DNA of 64,000 nt from Gemmobacter aquatilis (GTDB lineage: Bacteria > Pseudomonadota > Alphaproteobacteria > Rhodobacterales > Rhodobacteraceae). The position numbers and the translations under genes were made by a program. Within the stretch, counting starts at the first letter, position 1. Every line of letters starts with the position of its first letter. Shown piece after piece: positions 43,237-51,164 of the stretch. The stretch lies in assembly GCF_900110025.1 (NCBI RefSeq), contig NZ_FOCE01000006.1:169986-233985 (forward strand). The letters run 5' to 3'. The notes beneath the pieces were generated by a model, which was given only the letters and a program-made list of their open reading frames with translations, made no database searches and had not been told where the DNA came from.

Positions 43237-44274
43237 TCAGGCCGAAAGGATGACTTTCAGCGCCTTTTCGCGGGCAGCGTTACCAAACACGTCATAGGCG
43301 GCCATGATGTCATCCAGCGCGAAACGGTGGGTGATCAGGCGGGCCGGGTCGATCTTGCCGGACTGGACGGTTTTCATCAGCATCGGCGTGGTGTTGGTGT
43401 TCACCAGCCCCATCGAGATGTTGATGTTCTGGATCCAGAGGTTTTCCAGATGCAGCTCGACCGGGGCGCCATGCACGCCGACATTGGCGATGCGCCCGCC
43501 CGCGGCCACGATCTGCTGGCACACGTCAAAGGTTGCGGGCACGCCCACCGCCTCGATGGCCACATCGACGCCAACCCCGTCGGTCAGCGCGCGGATGCGT
43601 TCGACCGCGTTCCCTTCGGACACATCGACCGTGTCGGTCGCCCCGAACTGCCGCGCCACCGCAAGGCGGTTGCCGTCCGTGTCGGCCATGATGATGCGCG
43701 CGGGCGAATAGAACTGCGCCGTCAGCAGCGCCGCCATGCCGATCGGGCCTGCACCCACGATTGCCACCGTATCGCCCGGGCCGACCTGCCCGGCCAGCAC
43801 GCCGATTTCCAGCCCGGTGGGCAGGATGTCGGAAAGCATCACCAGTGCCTCTTCATCCGAACCGGCGGGGATCGGGTGCAGCGAGTTGTCACCATGCGGG
43901 ATGCGCACATATTCGGCCTGCGTGCCGTCGATCAGGTGGCCCAACTGCCAGCCGCCATCGGCGCAATGCGAATAAAGCTGGCGCTTGCAGTTGGCGCAAC
44001 TGCCGCAAGAGGTGATGCAGGAAATCAGCACGGAATCGCCCGGCTTGAAGCTGCGCACCGCCGCCCCCACCGTTTCGACCACGCCAACGCCCTCATGGCC
44101 CAGCGTCCGGTCCTTGGCGACCGTGGGCACATCACCCTTGAGGATATGCAGATCGGTGCCACAGATCGTGGTGCGGGTGATGCGCACGATCACGTCGGTG
44201 GGTTTCTGGATCTGCGGCATCGGCTTTTCGACCCAGGCGCGTTTGCCCGGACCCTGATAGACCAGTGCTTTCAT
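43237..44274 (-). CDS. Zinc-dependent (secondary) alcohol dehydrogenase
   Basis: 345 residues of the medium-chain dehydrogenase family. Catalytic zinc ligands are the Cys in TICGTDLHI, the His-Glu in TLGHEGVG and a later Asp in MLSDILPTG. The structural-zinc loop is CGSCANCKRQLYSHC. The cofactor motif is VAIVGAGPIGMAAL. The closest style is isopropanol/2,3-butanediol-type enzymes that oxidise secondary alcohols to ketones. It is divergent in function from its left neighbours and lies beside the ketone carboxylase cluster, so oxidation of a secondary alcohol to the ketone substrate is likely. The start at 44274 has GGGAGGAG 8 nt upstream. A palindrome shared with the carboxylase promoters lies upstream. 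Confidence 0.85.
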   Translation of the reverse strand: MKALVYQGPGKRAWVEKPMPQIQKPTDVIVRITRTTICGTDLHILKGDVPTVAKDRTLGHEGVGVVETVGAAVRSFKPGDSVLISCITSCGSCANCKRQLYSHCADGGWQLGHLIDGTQAEYVRIPHGDNSLHPIPAGSDEEALVMLSDILPTGLEIGVLAGQVGPGDTVAIVGAGPIGMAALLTAQFYSPARIIMADTDGNRLAVARQFGATDTVDVSEGNAVERIRALTDGVGVDVAIEAVGVPATFDVCQQIVAAGGRIANVGVHGAPVELHLENLWIQNINISMGLVNTNTTPMLMKTVQSGKIDPARLITHRFALDDIMAAYDVFGNAAREKALKVILSA

Positions 44275-44300
44275 GGAATGCTCCTCCCGTCTTGTCTTCC

Positions 44301-44314
44301 GCGCGCAGAATGCC
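44301..44314 (-). promoter_or_regulatory. Possible sigma-54 promoter of the alcohol dehydrogenase gene
   Basis: On the minus strand TTGGCATTCTGCGCGC has a perfect TTGGCA -24 element (GG at 44314-44313) and GC at the exact N10 distance (44302-44301), 27 nt before the ATG. The -12 part is weak (no TT before GC), and the upstream palindrome is only about 20 bp away, so this is a candidate only. Confidence 0.35.
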
Positions 44315-44334
44315 AAGCGAGCGGGCGGGCGACG

Positions 44335-44351
44335 TGTCCGATTTTGGGACA
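44335..44351. promoter_or_regulatory. 17-bp activator-site palindrome upstream of the alcohol dehydrogenase gene
   Basis: TGTCCGATTTTGGGACA: arms TGTCC/GGACA around 7 nt. It fits the consensus YGTCCGRTTTTSGGACR derived by comparing this site with those at 46245, 56595 and 56628. An additional TCGGACA half-site lies at 44358-44364. It sits between the ADH gene and the end of the first AcoR-type regulator gene. Confidence 0.6.
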
Positions 44352-44376
44352 GTGACGTCGGACAGACCCGGACGGA

Positions 44377-46143
44377 TCAGCGGCGGCGGATACCATAGCT
44401 GTCAAGCTTGAGATAAAGCGTGGACCGCGCGATCCCCAGCCGCCGCGCGGCCTCGGCCAGATTGCCGCCGGTTTCGTCGATCATCTGCAGAACGTCGGCG
44501 CGCGCGCGGTCGCGCAGAGCGGATTCCCGCAACGGCGGGCGGGGCTGCGTCATTTCGGGCGGCAGGTCGGGTAGATCGATCAGGCGGCTACTGGACAGGG
44601 CCGACAGCGACAGCACCACATTGCGCAACTCATGCAGATTGCCGGGCCAATCATACGCCTCCAGCACACGCTGCGCGGCGGGGGTAAAGCGCAGCGGCGA
44701 CCGCCGCGAGCCTTCCACCGCCTGCCCGGCGAAACGGCGCAGCAAAGGCAGGATTTCGGCGCGGCGGTCCCGCAGCGGCGGCAGGCGCAGCACCGCCCCG
44801 GCAAGCCGATAGAACAGATCGCGGCGCAACTGCCCGGCATCGCGCGCCGCAGCCAGATCAGGGGTAGACAGCGCGATCAGGCGCACCGGCGCCACACCAT
44901 TGCCCGCGAGCGCCTTCAGGCGGCGCAGCAACAAGGGCTGGGCCTCGGGCGGGGTTTCGGCCGGCTCGATCAGAACCAACGTGCCACCTGCAATCGGCCA
45001 GTCGTCCGCCGCCGTTTCGGCCAGCGCCGAACATTCCACCAGTGACACCGGGCCTTCGGGCGCGACGGAACCGGCCAAAGCCCGGGCCAGAGTCTCTTTC
45101 CCCGTGCCGGTTTCGCCCTGCACCAGCAGCGGCACCCGCGCTTCCAGCAGCATCCGCCCCTGCGCACAAAGCGGTGCCAGCAGGGCCGAGGTGGCGGCCA
45201 GCGCGTCCAGATCATCGCCCCGGCCCGCAAGCGCAGGCCGCTCTGCCCCCTGCCGCCGCAGCGGTGCGCGCGGCAGGCGCAGCACTACACCCAATGCGGC
45301 ATCGCCCCGGCGCAGGATCTGGGCCTCGGCGCCCGGAACAGCCTCAGCCAATGCGTCAAGGTCGGGGGCATCGGGCTGTCGCGCCAAGGCCCGGATCAGG
45401 CCGGGCAACCCGGCACGGCCCGCCAGATCGGCGCCGCTGATACGCTGGCCGAAGCGATCAAACAGGATGAAATCGCCCGCAACCCGCTGCAATAAAAGCG
45501 TTTCCAGCAGCCATGCCCGCTCTTGCGCCAGATCCTGCCCCAGCGTCTGCACGATCTGCCCCGCCACCGCCAGCGACAGCGCGGCAGCATGAGGCTGGGC
45601 TTCCGCACTGGGGCCGGTGATGTCCAGTACCCCGATCAGCGCCCCGGTCACCGGGTGGCGCAAAGGTGTGGCGGCACAGTTCCATTTCTGGATGCCCTCG
45701 CAGAAATGCTCCGCCCCACGAATTTCCACCGGCTGGCCGGTATGGATCGCCGTGCCGATGGCATTGGTGCCGATCGCCGCCTCGTCCCAGCAGCCGCCCA
45801 GCAACAGCCGGTCGTCGCGGGCACGCTCGATCACCGCCGGGCAACCGTCCGCCTCCAGCACCACGCCTTGCGGGTCGCACAACACCATGAGCGCGCGCGA
45901 CGCCCGCATCAGCGCAAGGTTGCGCGCCAGATGATCGCGCGCTGCGCCCAGCACGTCGCGGTTGGCCTGATGCAGCCCGGCGAAGGCATCGCCTGAAACC
46001 AGCGGTGCCCGGGTACGGCTTGCCAGATCGTCCTGCCGCGCGGCCCGCTGCCACGAGGCCAGCACCACATCGCGCAGCCCTTCGGGTGCCCGGCCCATGG
46101 CGCGGAACTGCTCCCAATCCTCTTTGCGGGTGATGCCTGTCAT
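44377..46143 (-). CDS. AcoR-type sigma-54 activator homologue with a degraded AAA+ domain
   Basis: 588 residues. The N-terminal half is a GAF-containing sensor of the AcoR group (ADGCPAVIERARDDRLLLGG, then AIGTAIHTGQPVEIRGAEHF). The central AAA+ domain has an intact Walker A (GETGTGKE, from residue 343) and arginine-finger region (LRRDLFYRLAG). It lacks the GAFTGA loop that contacts sigma-54, and its Walker B reads GGTLVLIEPAE (from 386) with Ile instead of Asp. Walker A to Walker B spans 43 residues, against 66 in the intact paralogue at 54286. The C-terminal Fis HTH (EAARRLGIARSTLYLKLD) is normal. It may bind the same sites without activating transcription. It is divergent from the carboxylase operon. 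Confidence 0.85.
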   Translation of the reverse strand: MTGITRKEDWEQFRAMGRAPEGLRDVVLASWQRAARQDDLASRTRAPLVSGDAFAGLHQANRDVLGAARDHLARNLALMRASRALMVLCDPQGVVLEADGCPAVIERARDDRLLLGGCWDEAAIGTNAIGTAIHTGQPVEIRGAEHFCEGIQKWNCAATPLRHPVTGALIGVLDITGPSAEAQPHAAALSLAVAGQIVQTLGQDLAQERAWLLETLLLQRVAGDFILFDRFGQRISGADLAGRAGLPGLIRALARQPDAPDLDALAEAVPGAEAQILRRGDAALGVVLRLPRAPLRRQGAERPALAGRGDDLDALAATSALLAPLCAQGRMLLEARVPLLVQGETGTGKETLARALAGSVAPEGPVSLVECSALAETAADDWPIAGGTLVLIEPAETPPEAQPLLLRRLKALAGNGVAPVRLIALSTPDLAAARDAGQLRRDLFYRLAGAVLRLPPLRDRRAEILPLLRRFAGQAVEGSRRSPLRFTPAAQRVLEAYDWPGNLHELRNVVLSLSALSSSRLIDLPDLPPEMTQPRPPLRESALRDRARADVLQMIDETGGNLAEAARRLGIARSTLYLKLDSYGIRRR

Positions 46144-46244
46144 GCCGCTCTCCGCCCTGACCTGCAAAGTAGATCACCGCCTCGCCTGCCTGTCAAACCT
46201 TGCGATACGGCGGCGGGTGCCGTCCGGCCTTGGCCCTTGCGCCG

Positions 46245-46261
46245 CGTTCGACAATCGGACG
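46245..46261. promoter_or_regulatory. Upstream activator site of the carboxylase operon
   Basis: CGTTCGACAATCGGACG matches the reverse-orientation consensus YGTCCSAAAAYCGGACR at 15 of 17 positions. It is 98 bp before the -24 element, a normal distance for a sigma-54 enhancer. A weaker half-match, CGTCCGG, lies at 46221-46227. Confidence 0.5.
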
Positions 46262-46290
46262 CTGCGCACCGCCGCCGCGGTACCCCGTAG

Positions 46291-46337
46291 TGACGAAAAA
46301 GAAATATATTAAATTAAAACAACAAGATAAAACATTT
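46291..46337. other. AT-rich tract between enhancer and promoter
   Basis: A strikingly A/T-rich stretch in a high-GC genome (for example AAATATATTAAATTAAAAC). It lies between the activator site and the -24/-12 element, where an IHF-induced or intrinsic bend would bring the activator to the polymerase. No exact IHF consensus is claimed. Confidence 0.45.
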
Positions 46338-46358
46338 CCTCACCCCATCCCACCCGAA

Positions 46359-46372
46359 GGAAAGAAACCTGC
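46359..46372 (+). promoter_or_regulatory. Sigma-54-type (-24/-12) promoter of the carboxylase operon
   Basis: GGAAAGAAACCTGC holds GG (46359-46360) and GC (46371-46372) exactly 10 nt apart, with T before GC. Compared with TGGCACG-N4-TTGCW it departs at the C-A-C part of the -24 element. The surrounding 28 bp (46359-46386) recurs with one mismatch at 56697-56724 before another gene of the cluster, which strongly supports function. Predicted start site about 46384, giving a leader of roughly 118 nt. Confidence 0.65.
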
Positions 46373-46501
46373 TTCTCCCAGGGGCAGGATCACCGGCCCG
46401 GCGAAAAAGGAGAGGAGCCTGTTCGCCGCGCGGGTCGGGCCCCGGCGTCACACCGTCAGGGCAGGATCACTGCGCAACAAGGATGGGAGGAGAAATGCAC
46501 A

Positions 46502-48436
46502 ATGGCATTTCAGATCAATATTGATAACGGGGGAACGCTGACCGACGTGTGCATCATGTCGGATGGCGGCGTTCAGAAGACCAAGGTTCTGACCACACCC
46601 TACGACCTGTCGAAATGCTTTTTCGAGGGGCTGCAGAAGGCCTCGGAAGTGGTCTATGGCGCGGCGGATGTGAAGCGGTTGCTCGAAGAAGTGGATCTGA
46701 TCCGCTATTCGACCACGCAGGGCACCAATGCGATCTGCGAACGCAAGGGGCCGAAGCTGGGTCTGGTGCTCGACACCGCCTCGAACGCGCTGCCTGCCGC
46801 GCTGCGCGCCCATGACCCCGAGGTGTATGACGCGCTGGTGGGGGGGCGGGTGGCTTTCATCGACACCGCAACGCTGAGTTCCGACGCGGCCGAGGTCGAT
46901 GTGGTCAAGGTGATCAACCAGTTGACCGCGACCGGCGCCAACCGTCTGGTCGTGTGCTTTGGCGGCAACGATTTTCACGCCGCCGAAGACCGCGTGAAGA
47001 AGATCGCGCTGCGCAAATATCCGCGCCACCTGCTGGGCGCCGTGCCGGTGCTTTATGCGTCGGACCTGACATCAGACCGCGACCCGGATCGCCGGGCCTG
47101 GTCGGCGCTGATCAACTCGTTCCTGCATCCGTCGATGGAGGCGTTTCTGTATAACGCCGAAAACCGGCTGCGCGCTTATCGCACCAAGAACCCGCTGCTG
47201 ATCTTCCGCAATGATGGCGATGCCTCGCGCGTGGCCAAGACCGTGGCGATCAAGACCTATTCCTCGGGTCCGCGCGGCGGGATGGAGGGGGTGAAGACCT
47301 TCTCGGCGCTGTATGGCTTCCGCGACACCGTGTCGATCGACGTGGGCGGCACCACGACCGACATCGGCCAATGCACCGAAGGCCGCGTTGCCGAAATCCG
47401 CCGCGGCCATGTGGAGGGGATCAGCGTTTCCTTCCCGCTGTGCGAGATCATCAGCGCGGGGGCGGGCGGCAGCTCGATCTTCCGGGTGGTGGATGGCAAG
47501 ATCACCATCGGCCCCGAAAGCGTGGGGGCCCTGCCCGGCCCGGCCTGTTTCGGGCGCGGCGGCAAGGAAGCCACGATCACCGATGCCAGCCTGCTGTCGG
47601 GACTGTTCGATCCGGTTTCCTACTTTGGCGGCGGCATGGGGCTGGACATGGCCCGCGCCGAAGCGGCGGTGATGGCGAACATCGCCGGTCCGCTGGGCGT
47701 GGATCTGGACACCGCGCTGAACGCCATGTCGGATGCGTTCGAGGCGAAGGTGGCGGAAGAACTGCACCGTTTCACCACCATTTCCTCTGACACGGTGATG
47801 ATGGCGTTCGGCGGTGCTGGCCCGCTGAATGCCTGTGGCGTGGCCGAAAAGGCGGGCATCCGCCGGGTGGCGGTTCCGGCCATGGCGGCAGTGTTCTCGG
47901 CCTATGGCATCGGATCTTGCGACGTGTCGCAGCGCTATGCCGTCAGCCTTGACGGGCGCGATGATGTCAGCCTGCAGGCGGCCATCGCCACGCTGACCAC
48001 CAAGGCCACCCGCGACATGTTTGCCGAAGGGTTCGAGCCGGGCAGCTATGCCATTGCCACCCAACTGGTGGCACAGACGGCCACGGGCGAAGTGTCGCAT
48101 CCGCTGACCGAAGGCGCAGGCTTCCCGGCCGCACTGGCCGATGCCCGCGCGGTTGAACTGGAACTGAGCGCGATCAAGAGCCTGCGTCAGGGCGAGACCC
48201 GCCATGTCGGGATCAGCCGCAGATCGGCGGCCAAGGCGGCGGGTCAGCGCAAGGTGCTGGTGCCGGGCCAGGGCCGGATCGACCTGCCGGTCTATCAACT
48301 TGGCCAGATGGGCGCGGGCGATTTCGCCAAGGGCCCGGCGATCCTTGAGGAAGACTATTTCACCTGCCGGGTGCCTGCCGGCTGGGGCTTTGTCGTCAGC
48401 GATGCGGGCGACGTGATTCTGGACCGGGAGGCCTGA
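46502..48436 (+). CDS. apcA: Ketone carboxylase, first HyuA-type (ATPase) subunit
   Basis: 644 residues. The second phosphate motif VSIDVGGTTTDIG (about residues 278-290) is canonical, and the HyuA hallmark GPESVGALPGPACFGRGG follows. The N-terminal phosphate motif is unusual: INIDNGGTLTD instead of VDVGGTFTD. This subunit probably belongs to the ATP-dependent activation of ketone and bicarbonate. It is first in an operon with the order HyuA-like, small zinc protein, HyuA-like, HyuB-like, fifth protein, the order of apcABCDE for acetophenone carboxylase. The symbol is by analogy. GGGAGGAG lies 9 nt before the ATG. It is controlled by the upstream -24/-12 element. Confidence 0.78.
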   Translation: MAFQINIDNGGTLTDVCIMSDGGVQKTKVLTTPYDLSKCFFEGLQKASEVVYGAADVKRLLEEVDLIRYSTTQGTNAICERKGPKLGLVLDTASNALPAALRAHDPEVYDALVGGRVAFIDTATLSSDAAEVDVVKVINQLTATGANRLVVCFGGNDFHAAEDRVKKIALRKYPRHLLGAVPVLYASDLTSDRDPDRRAWSALINSFLHPSMEAFLYNAENRLRAYRTKNPLLIFRNDGDASRVAKTVAIKTYSSGPRGGMEGVKTFSALYGFRDTVSIDVGGTTTDIGQCTEGRVAEIRRGHVEGISVSFPLCEIISAGAGGSSIFRVVDGKITIGPESVGALPGPACFGRGGKEATITDASLLSGLFDPVSYFGGGMGLDMARAEAAVMANIAGPLGVDLDTALNAMSDAFEAKVAEELHRFTTISSDTVMMAFGGAGPLNACGVAEKAGIRRVAVPAMAAVFSAYGIGSCDVSQRYAVSLDGRDDVSLQAAIATLTTKATRDMFAEGFEPGSYAIATQLVAQTATGEVSHPLTEGAGFPAALADARAVELELSAIKSLRQGETRHVGISRRSAAKAAGQRKVLVPGQGRIDLPVYQLGQMGAGDFAKGPAILEEDYFTCRVPAGWGFVVSDAGDVILDREA

Positions 48437-48439
48437 GAC

Positions 48440-48838
48440 ATGAAGATTCCGATGACCGAATACCTGCGAATCGACCTTGAAACCGAAAAGTGGGAATGCC
48501 GCGTCTGCGATCACGAAATCGCCCCGGCAGAAGGGAACTACAAGGAAGGGCTGCTGGTCCATAACCGCGACCCGCGCGAGATCCACCCGCCGATCCTGGA
48601 CCCGGAGCGCTATCGCTTCACCTTCAGCCCCGACCCGGAATGGGTACGGATTCTGGAGTTCTGCTGCCCGAAATGCGGCACGCAGGTCGAAACCGAATAT
48701 GCGATCCCCGGCCACCCGCCGCTGTGGGACATGCAGGTCGATCTGCCCGCGCTGAAGGCCCAATGGGCCGCCCGTGGCACCGAGGCGCTGCCCGATGCCG
48801 GGCCGGCGGTGATACCGGGCCGCGGCCACAGCCACTGA
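48440..48838 (+). CDS. apcB: Ketone carboxylase, small zinc-ribbon subunit
   Basis: 132 residues, about 15 kDa. Two cysteine pairs, C20-x2-C23 (ECRVCDHE) and C76-x2-C79 (CCPKCG), form a likely zinc ribbon. The body matches the gamma-type subunit of acetone carboxylase and the small subunit of acetophenone carboxylase (WVRILEFCCPKCGTQVE and PGHPPLWDM). Its role is structural or metal-related in the core complex. It follows the first large subunit by 3 nt, so coupling is close. The 3' end is followed by about 100 nt of GC-rich spacer before the next large subunit. Confidence 0.8.
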   Translation: MKIPMTEYLRIDLETEKWECRVCDHEIAPAEGNYKEGLLVHNRDPREIHPPILDPERYRFTFSPDPEWVRILEFCCPKCGTQVETEYAIPGHPPLWDMQVDLPALKAQWAARGTEALPDAGPAVIPGRGHSH

Positions 48839-48941
48839 GATCCGCACCCGCGCCACGACCGGCGCGGGCCGCATATCCGACAGGGGACGGCGCCGCGTCG
48901 AGGAGGCGCCGCCGCACCCCCGCAGCACAAAGGGAGCGAGA

Positions 48942-51098
48942 ATGAAACGTGTATCCGTTGATATCGGCGGCACCTTCACCGACTGTTTCGTCGTCTGGGG
49001 CCAGCAATATATCGAGACCAAGGCCCTGACCACGCATCACAATCTGGCCATGGGATTCAACGAGGCGTTGGGCAAGGCCTGCAAGACGCTGGGGCTGGAA
49101 CTGGAGGAAATCCTGGGCGAGGTGGACAGCGTGCGCTATGCCACCACGCTGGGCACCAACGCGCTGATCGAACACAAGGGCCCGAAGATCGGGATGCTGG
49201 TTACCGCAGGCTATGAGGCCACCGTGCCGCTGAGCCGCGCGCGCGGCTATGGCGAGGGGCTGGACAACATGGGCCAGCAAGACATGCCCAACGCCCAGCG
49301 CCCCGACCCGCTGGTTGAACCGCACATGATTTACGGCGTGCGCGAACGGCTGGATTTCCAGGGCAATCTGGTGATGCCGCTGGATGAAGAAGACGTGCGC
49401 CGCCAGTTGCGCGGTCTGGTGGACCGCGGCGCGCAGATCATCGTGGTGGCGCTGGTCAATTCGGTGGTGAACCCGGCCCATGAACAGCGCATCGAAGAGA
49501 TCGTGCTGGAGGAATACCCGTCGCATCTGCTGGGCGCCATTCCGGTGATCCTGTCGCATCAGGTGGCGGGGCGGAAGGGCGAATATGTCCGGGCCACCTC
49601 GGCCATCGTGGACGGCTATCTGCATTCCACCATGTATCACGCCCTGTCGGCGCTGGAACAGAACCTGCGCGCGCATAAATACGAAAAGCCGATGCTGGTC
49701 ATCCATAATTCGGGCGGCATGGCGCAGTTGAATTCCACCGACGCGCTGCAAACCATCCATTCTGGCCCGGTGTCCGGCATCGGCGCGTCGGAACATCTGT
49801 CGCTGCAGGCCGCACTGGGCAATGTGGTGGCAACCGACATGGGCGGCACCAGCTATGACATCGGCATCGTGGTGGAAGGCGGCATCAAGCATTACGACTT
49901 CAACCCGGTGATCGACCGCTGGCTGGTGTCGGTGCCCATGGTGCACCTTGTCACGCTGGGCGCGGGCGGCGGCTCCATCGCCTCGTATGACCGGATGTAC
50001 AAGACGGTGAAATGCGGCCCGGAAAGCGCGGGTTCCGACCCCGGCCCGGCCTGCTATGACCGCGGCGGGATGCGGCCCACGGTGACCGATGCCGACCTGC
50101 TGCTGGGCTATCTGGACGCGGAAAACTACGCGGGCGGGTCCATCCCGCTGAACCCGCGCCGGGCCAAGGCCGCGATCGAGGACGCGCTGTGCGACGAACT
50201 GGATTGCAGCGTGATCGAGGCGGCCAAACTGGTGCGCGAAAAGGTCGATGACAACATGGCCAACGGGTTGTTCACCGAACTGCGCGCCCGTGGTTATGAC
50301 CCGAAAGATTTCACCATGCTGGCCTATGGCGGCAACGGCCCGCTGCATTGCTGCGGCATCGCGCAGAACCTGTCGATCGACAAGATTCTGGCGCCGCCGC
50401 TGTCTTCGGTGTTCTCGGCGGTGGGGGCGGGCAACATGCACCAGCTGCATATCCACGAACAATCGCTGTATATGGTGCTTTACGACAGCAACACCCGCCA
50501 CATCTTTGACGACTACGACCGTTTCAACGCGATTGTGGCTGAACTGAAAGAGAAGGGCACGCAGGATCTGCTGCGTCAGGGCGTGCCGCTGGACCAGATC
50601 CGCCATGATCTGGAACTGGACATGCGCTATGGCAACCAGTTGGTGCAGACCACCGCCGTGATCCCCGCGCATGAGGTGCACGGGCCGGGCGATGTGCTGG
50701 CGATCATTTCGCAATTCTCGAACGATTACGGCAAGCGGTTCGGCGAAGGCAGCCAGGCGCCCGAGGCCGGCATCCGCATCAACACCATCCGTGTGGCCGC
50801 CTATGCCAAGCACGAGACGGTGCAGTTCGAGGACATCAAGCCGCTGCCCAAACCTGCCCGCAAGGCGCCGCCCGCGCCGCAGAGCCACCGGACCTGCCAC
50901 TTCGTCGGCCATGACGGCGCCTTTGAAACCCCGGTCTGGGCGCGCAGCGCCATCGAGCCGGGGGTCGAGATCGAAGGCCCCGCCATCGTCGCCTCCGAGG
51001 TCACGACCTTCCTCGTGAACCCCGGCTGGACCTATGTCGCCGCCAAACAGGGCGCCTCGTGGTTCCTGCGCAATGAAGCGCCGGTCACCCGTCACTGA
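48942..51098 (+). CDS. apcC: Ketone carboxylase, second HyuA-type (ATPase) subunit, AcxA-like
   Basis: 718 residues, the length of acetone carboxylase beta. The N-terminal ATPase motif VSVDIGGTFTDCFVVWG is canonical. YATTLGTNALIEHKGPKIG, YEKPMLVIHNSGGMAQLNS, a second phosphate motif VATDMGGTSYDIGIV, and GPESAGSDPGPACYDRGG follow. This is the better conserved of the two A-type subunits and probably does the main ATP-driven phosphorylation of the ketone enolate and bicarbonate. GGGAGCGAGA precedes the ATG. Symbol by gene order; a plain acxA name would be equally defensible. Confidence 0.84.
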   Translation: MKRVSVDIGGTFTDCFVVWGQQYIETKALTTHHNLAMGFNEALGKACKTLGLELEEILGEVDSVRYATTLGTNALIEHKGPKIGMLVTAGYEATVPLSRARGYGEGLDNMGQQDMPNAQRPDPLVEPHMIYGVRERLDFQGNLVMPLDEEDVRRQLRGLVDRGAQIIVVALVNSVVNPAHEQRIEEIVLEEYPSHLLGAIPVILSHQVAGRKGEYVRATSAIVDGYLHSTMYHALSALEQNLRAHKYEKPMLVIHNSGGMAQLNSTDALQTIHSGPVSGIGASEHLSLQAALGNVVATDMGGTSYDIGIVVEGGIKHYDFNPVIDRWLVSVPMVHLVTLGAGGGSIASYDRMYKTVKCGPESAGSDPGPACYDRGGMRPTVTDADLLLGYLDAENYAGGSIPLNPRRAKAAIEDALCDELDCSVIEAAKLVREKVDDNMANGLFTELRARGYDPKDFTMLAYGGNGPLHCCGIAQNLSIDKILAPPLSSVFSAVGAGNMHQLHIHEQSLYMVLYDSNTRHIFDDYDRFNAIVAELKEKGTQDLLRQGVPLDQIRHDLELDMRYGNQLVQTTAVIPAHEVHGPGDVLAIISQFSNDYGKRFGEGSQAPEAGIRINTIRVAAYAKHETVQFEDIKPLPKPARKAPPAPQSHRTCHFVGHDGAFETPVWARSAIEPGVEIEGPAIVASEVTTFLVNPGWTYVAAKQGASWFLRNEAPVTRH

Positions 51099-51164
51099 AC
51101 CCAACGGCCCCCCGGCGCGGAGGAGCGCCGGGGCAGGCCCGGAACCCGACAGGAGGAGAATTCC

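Noticed and set aside
46221..46237. A second full activator palindrome before the carboxylase operon
   Set aside because: Only the left half (CGTCCGG) fits. The total match is about 12 of 17, little above chance in GC-rich DNA.
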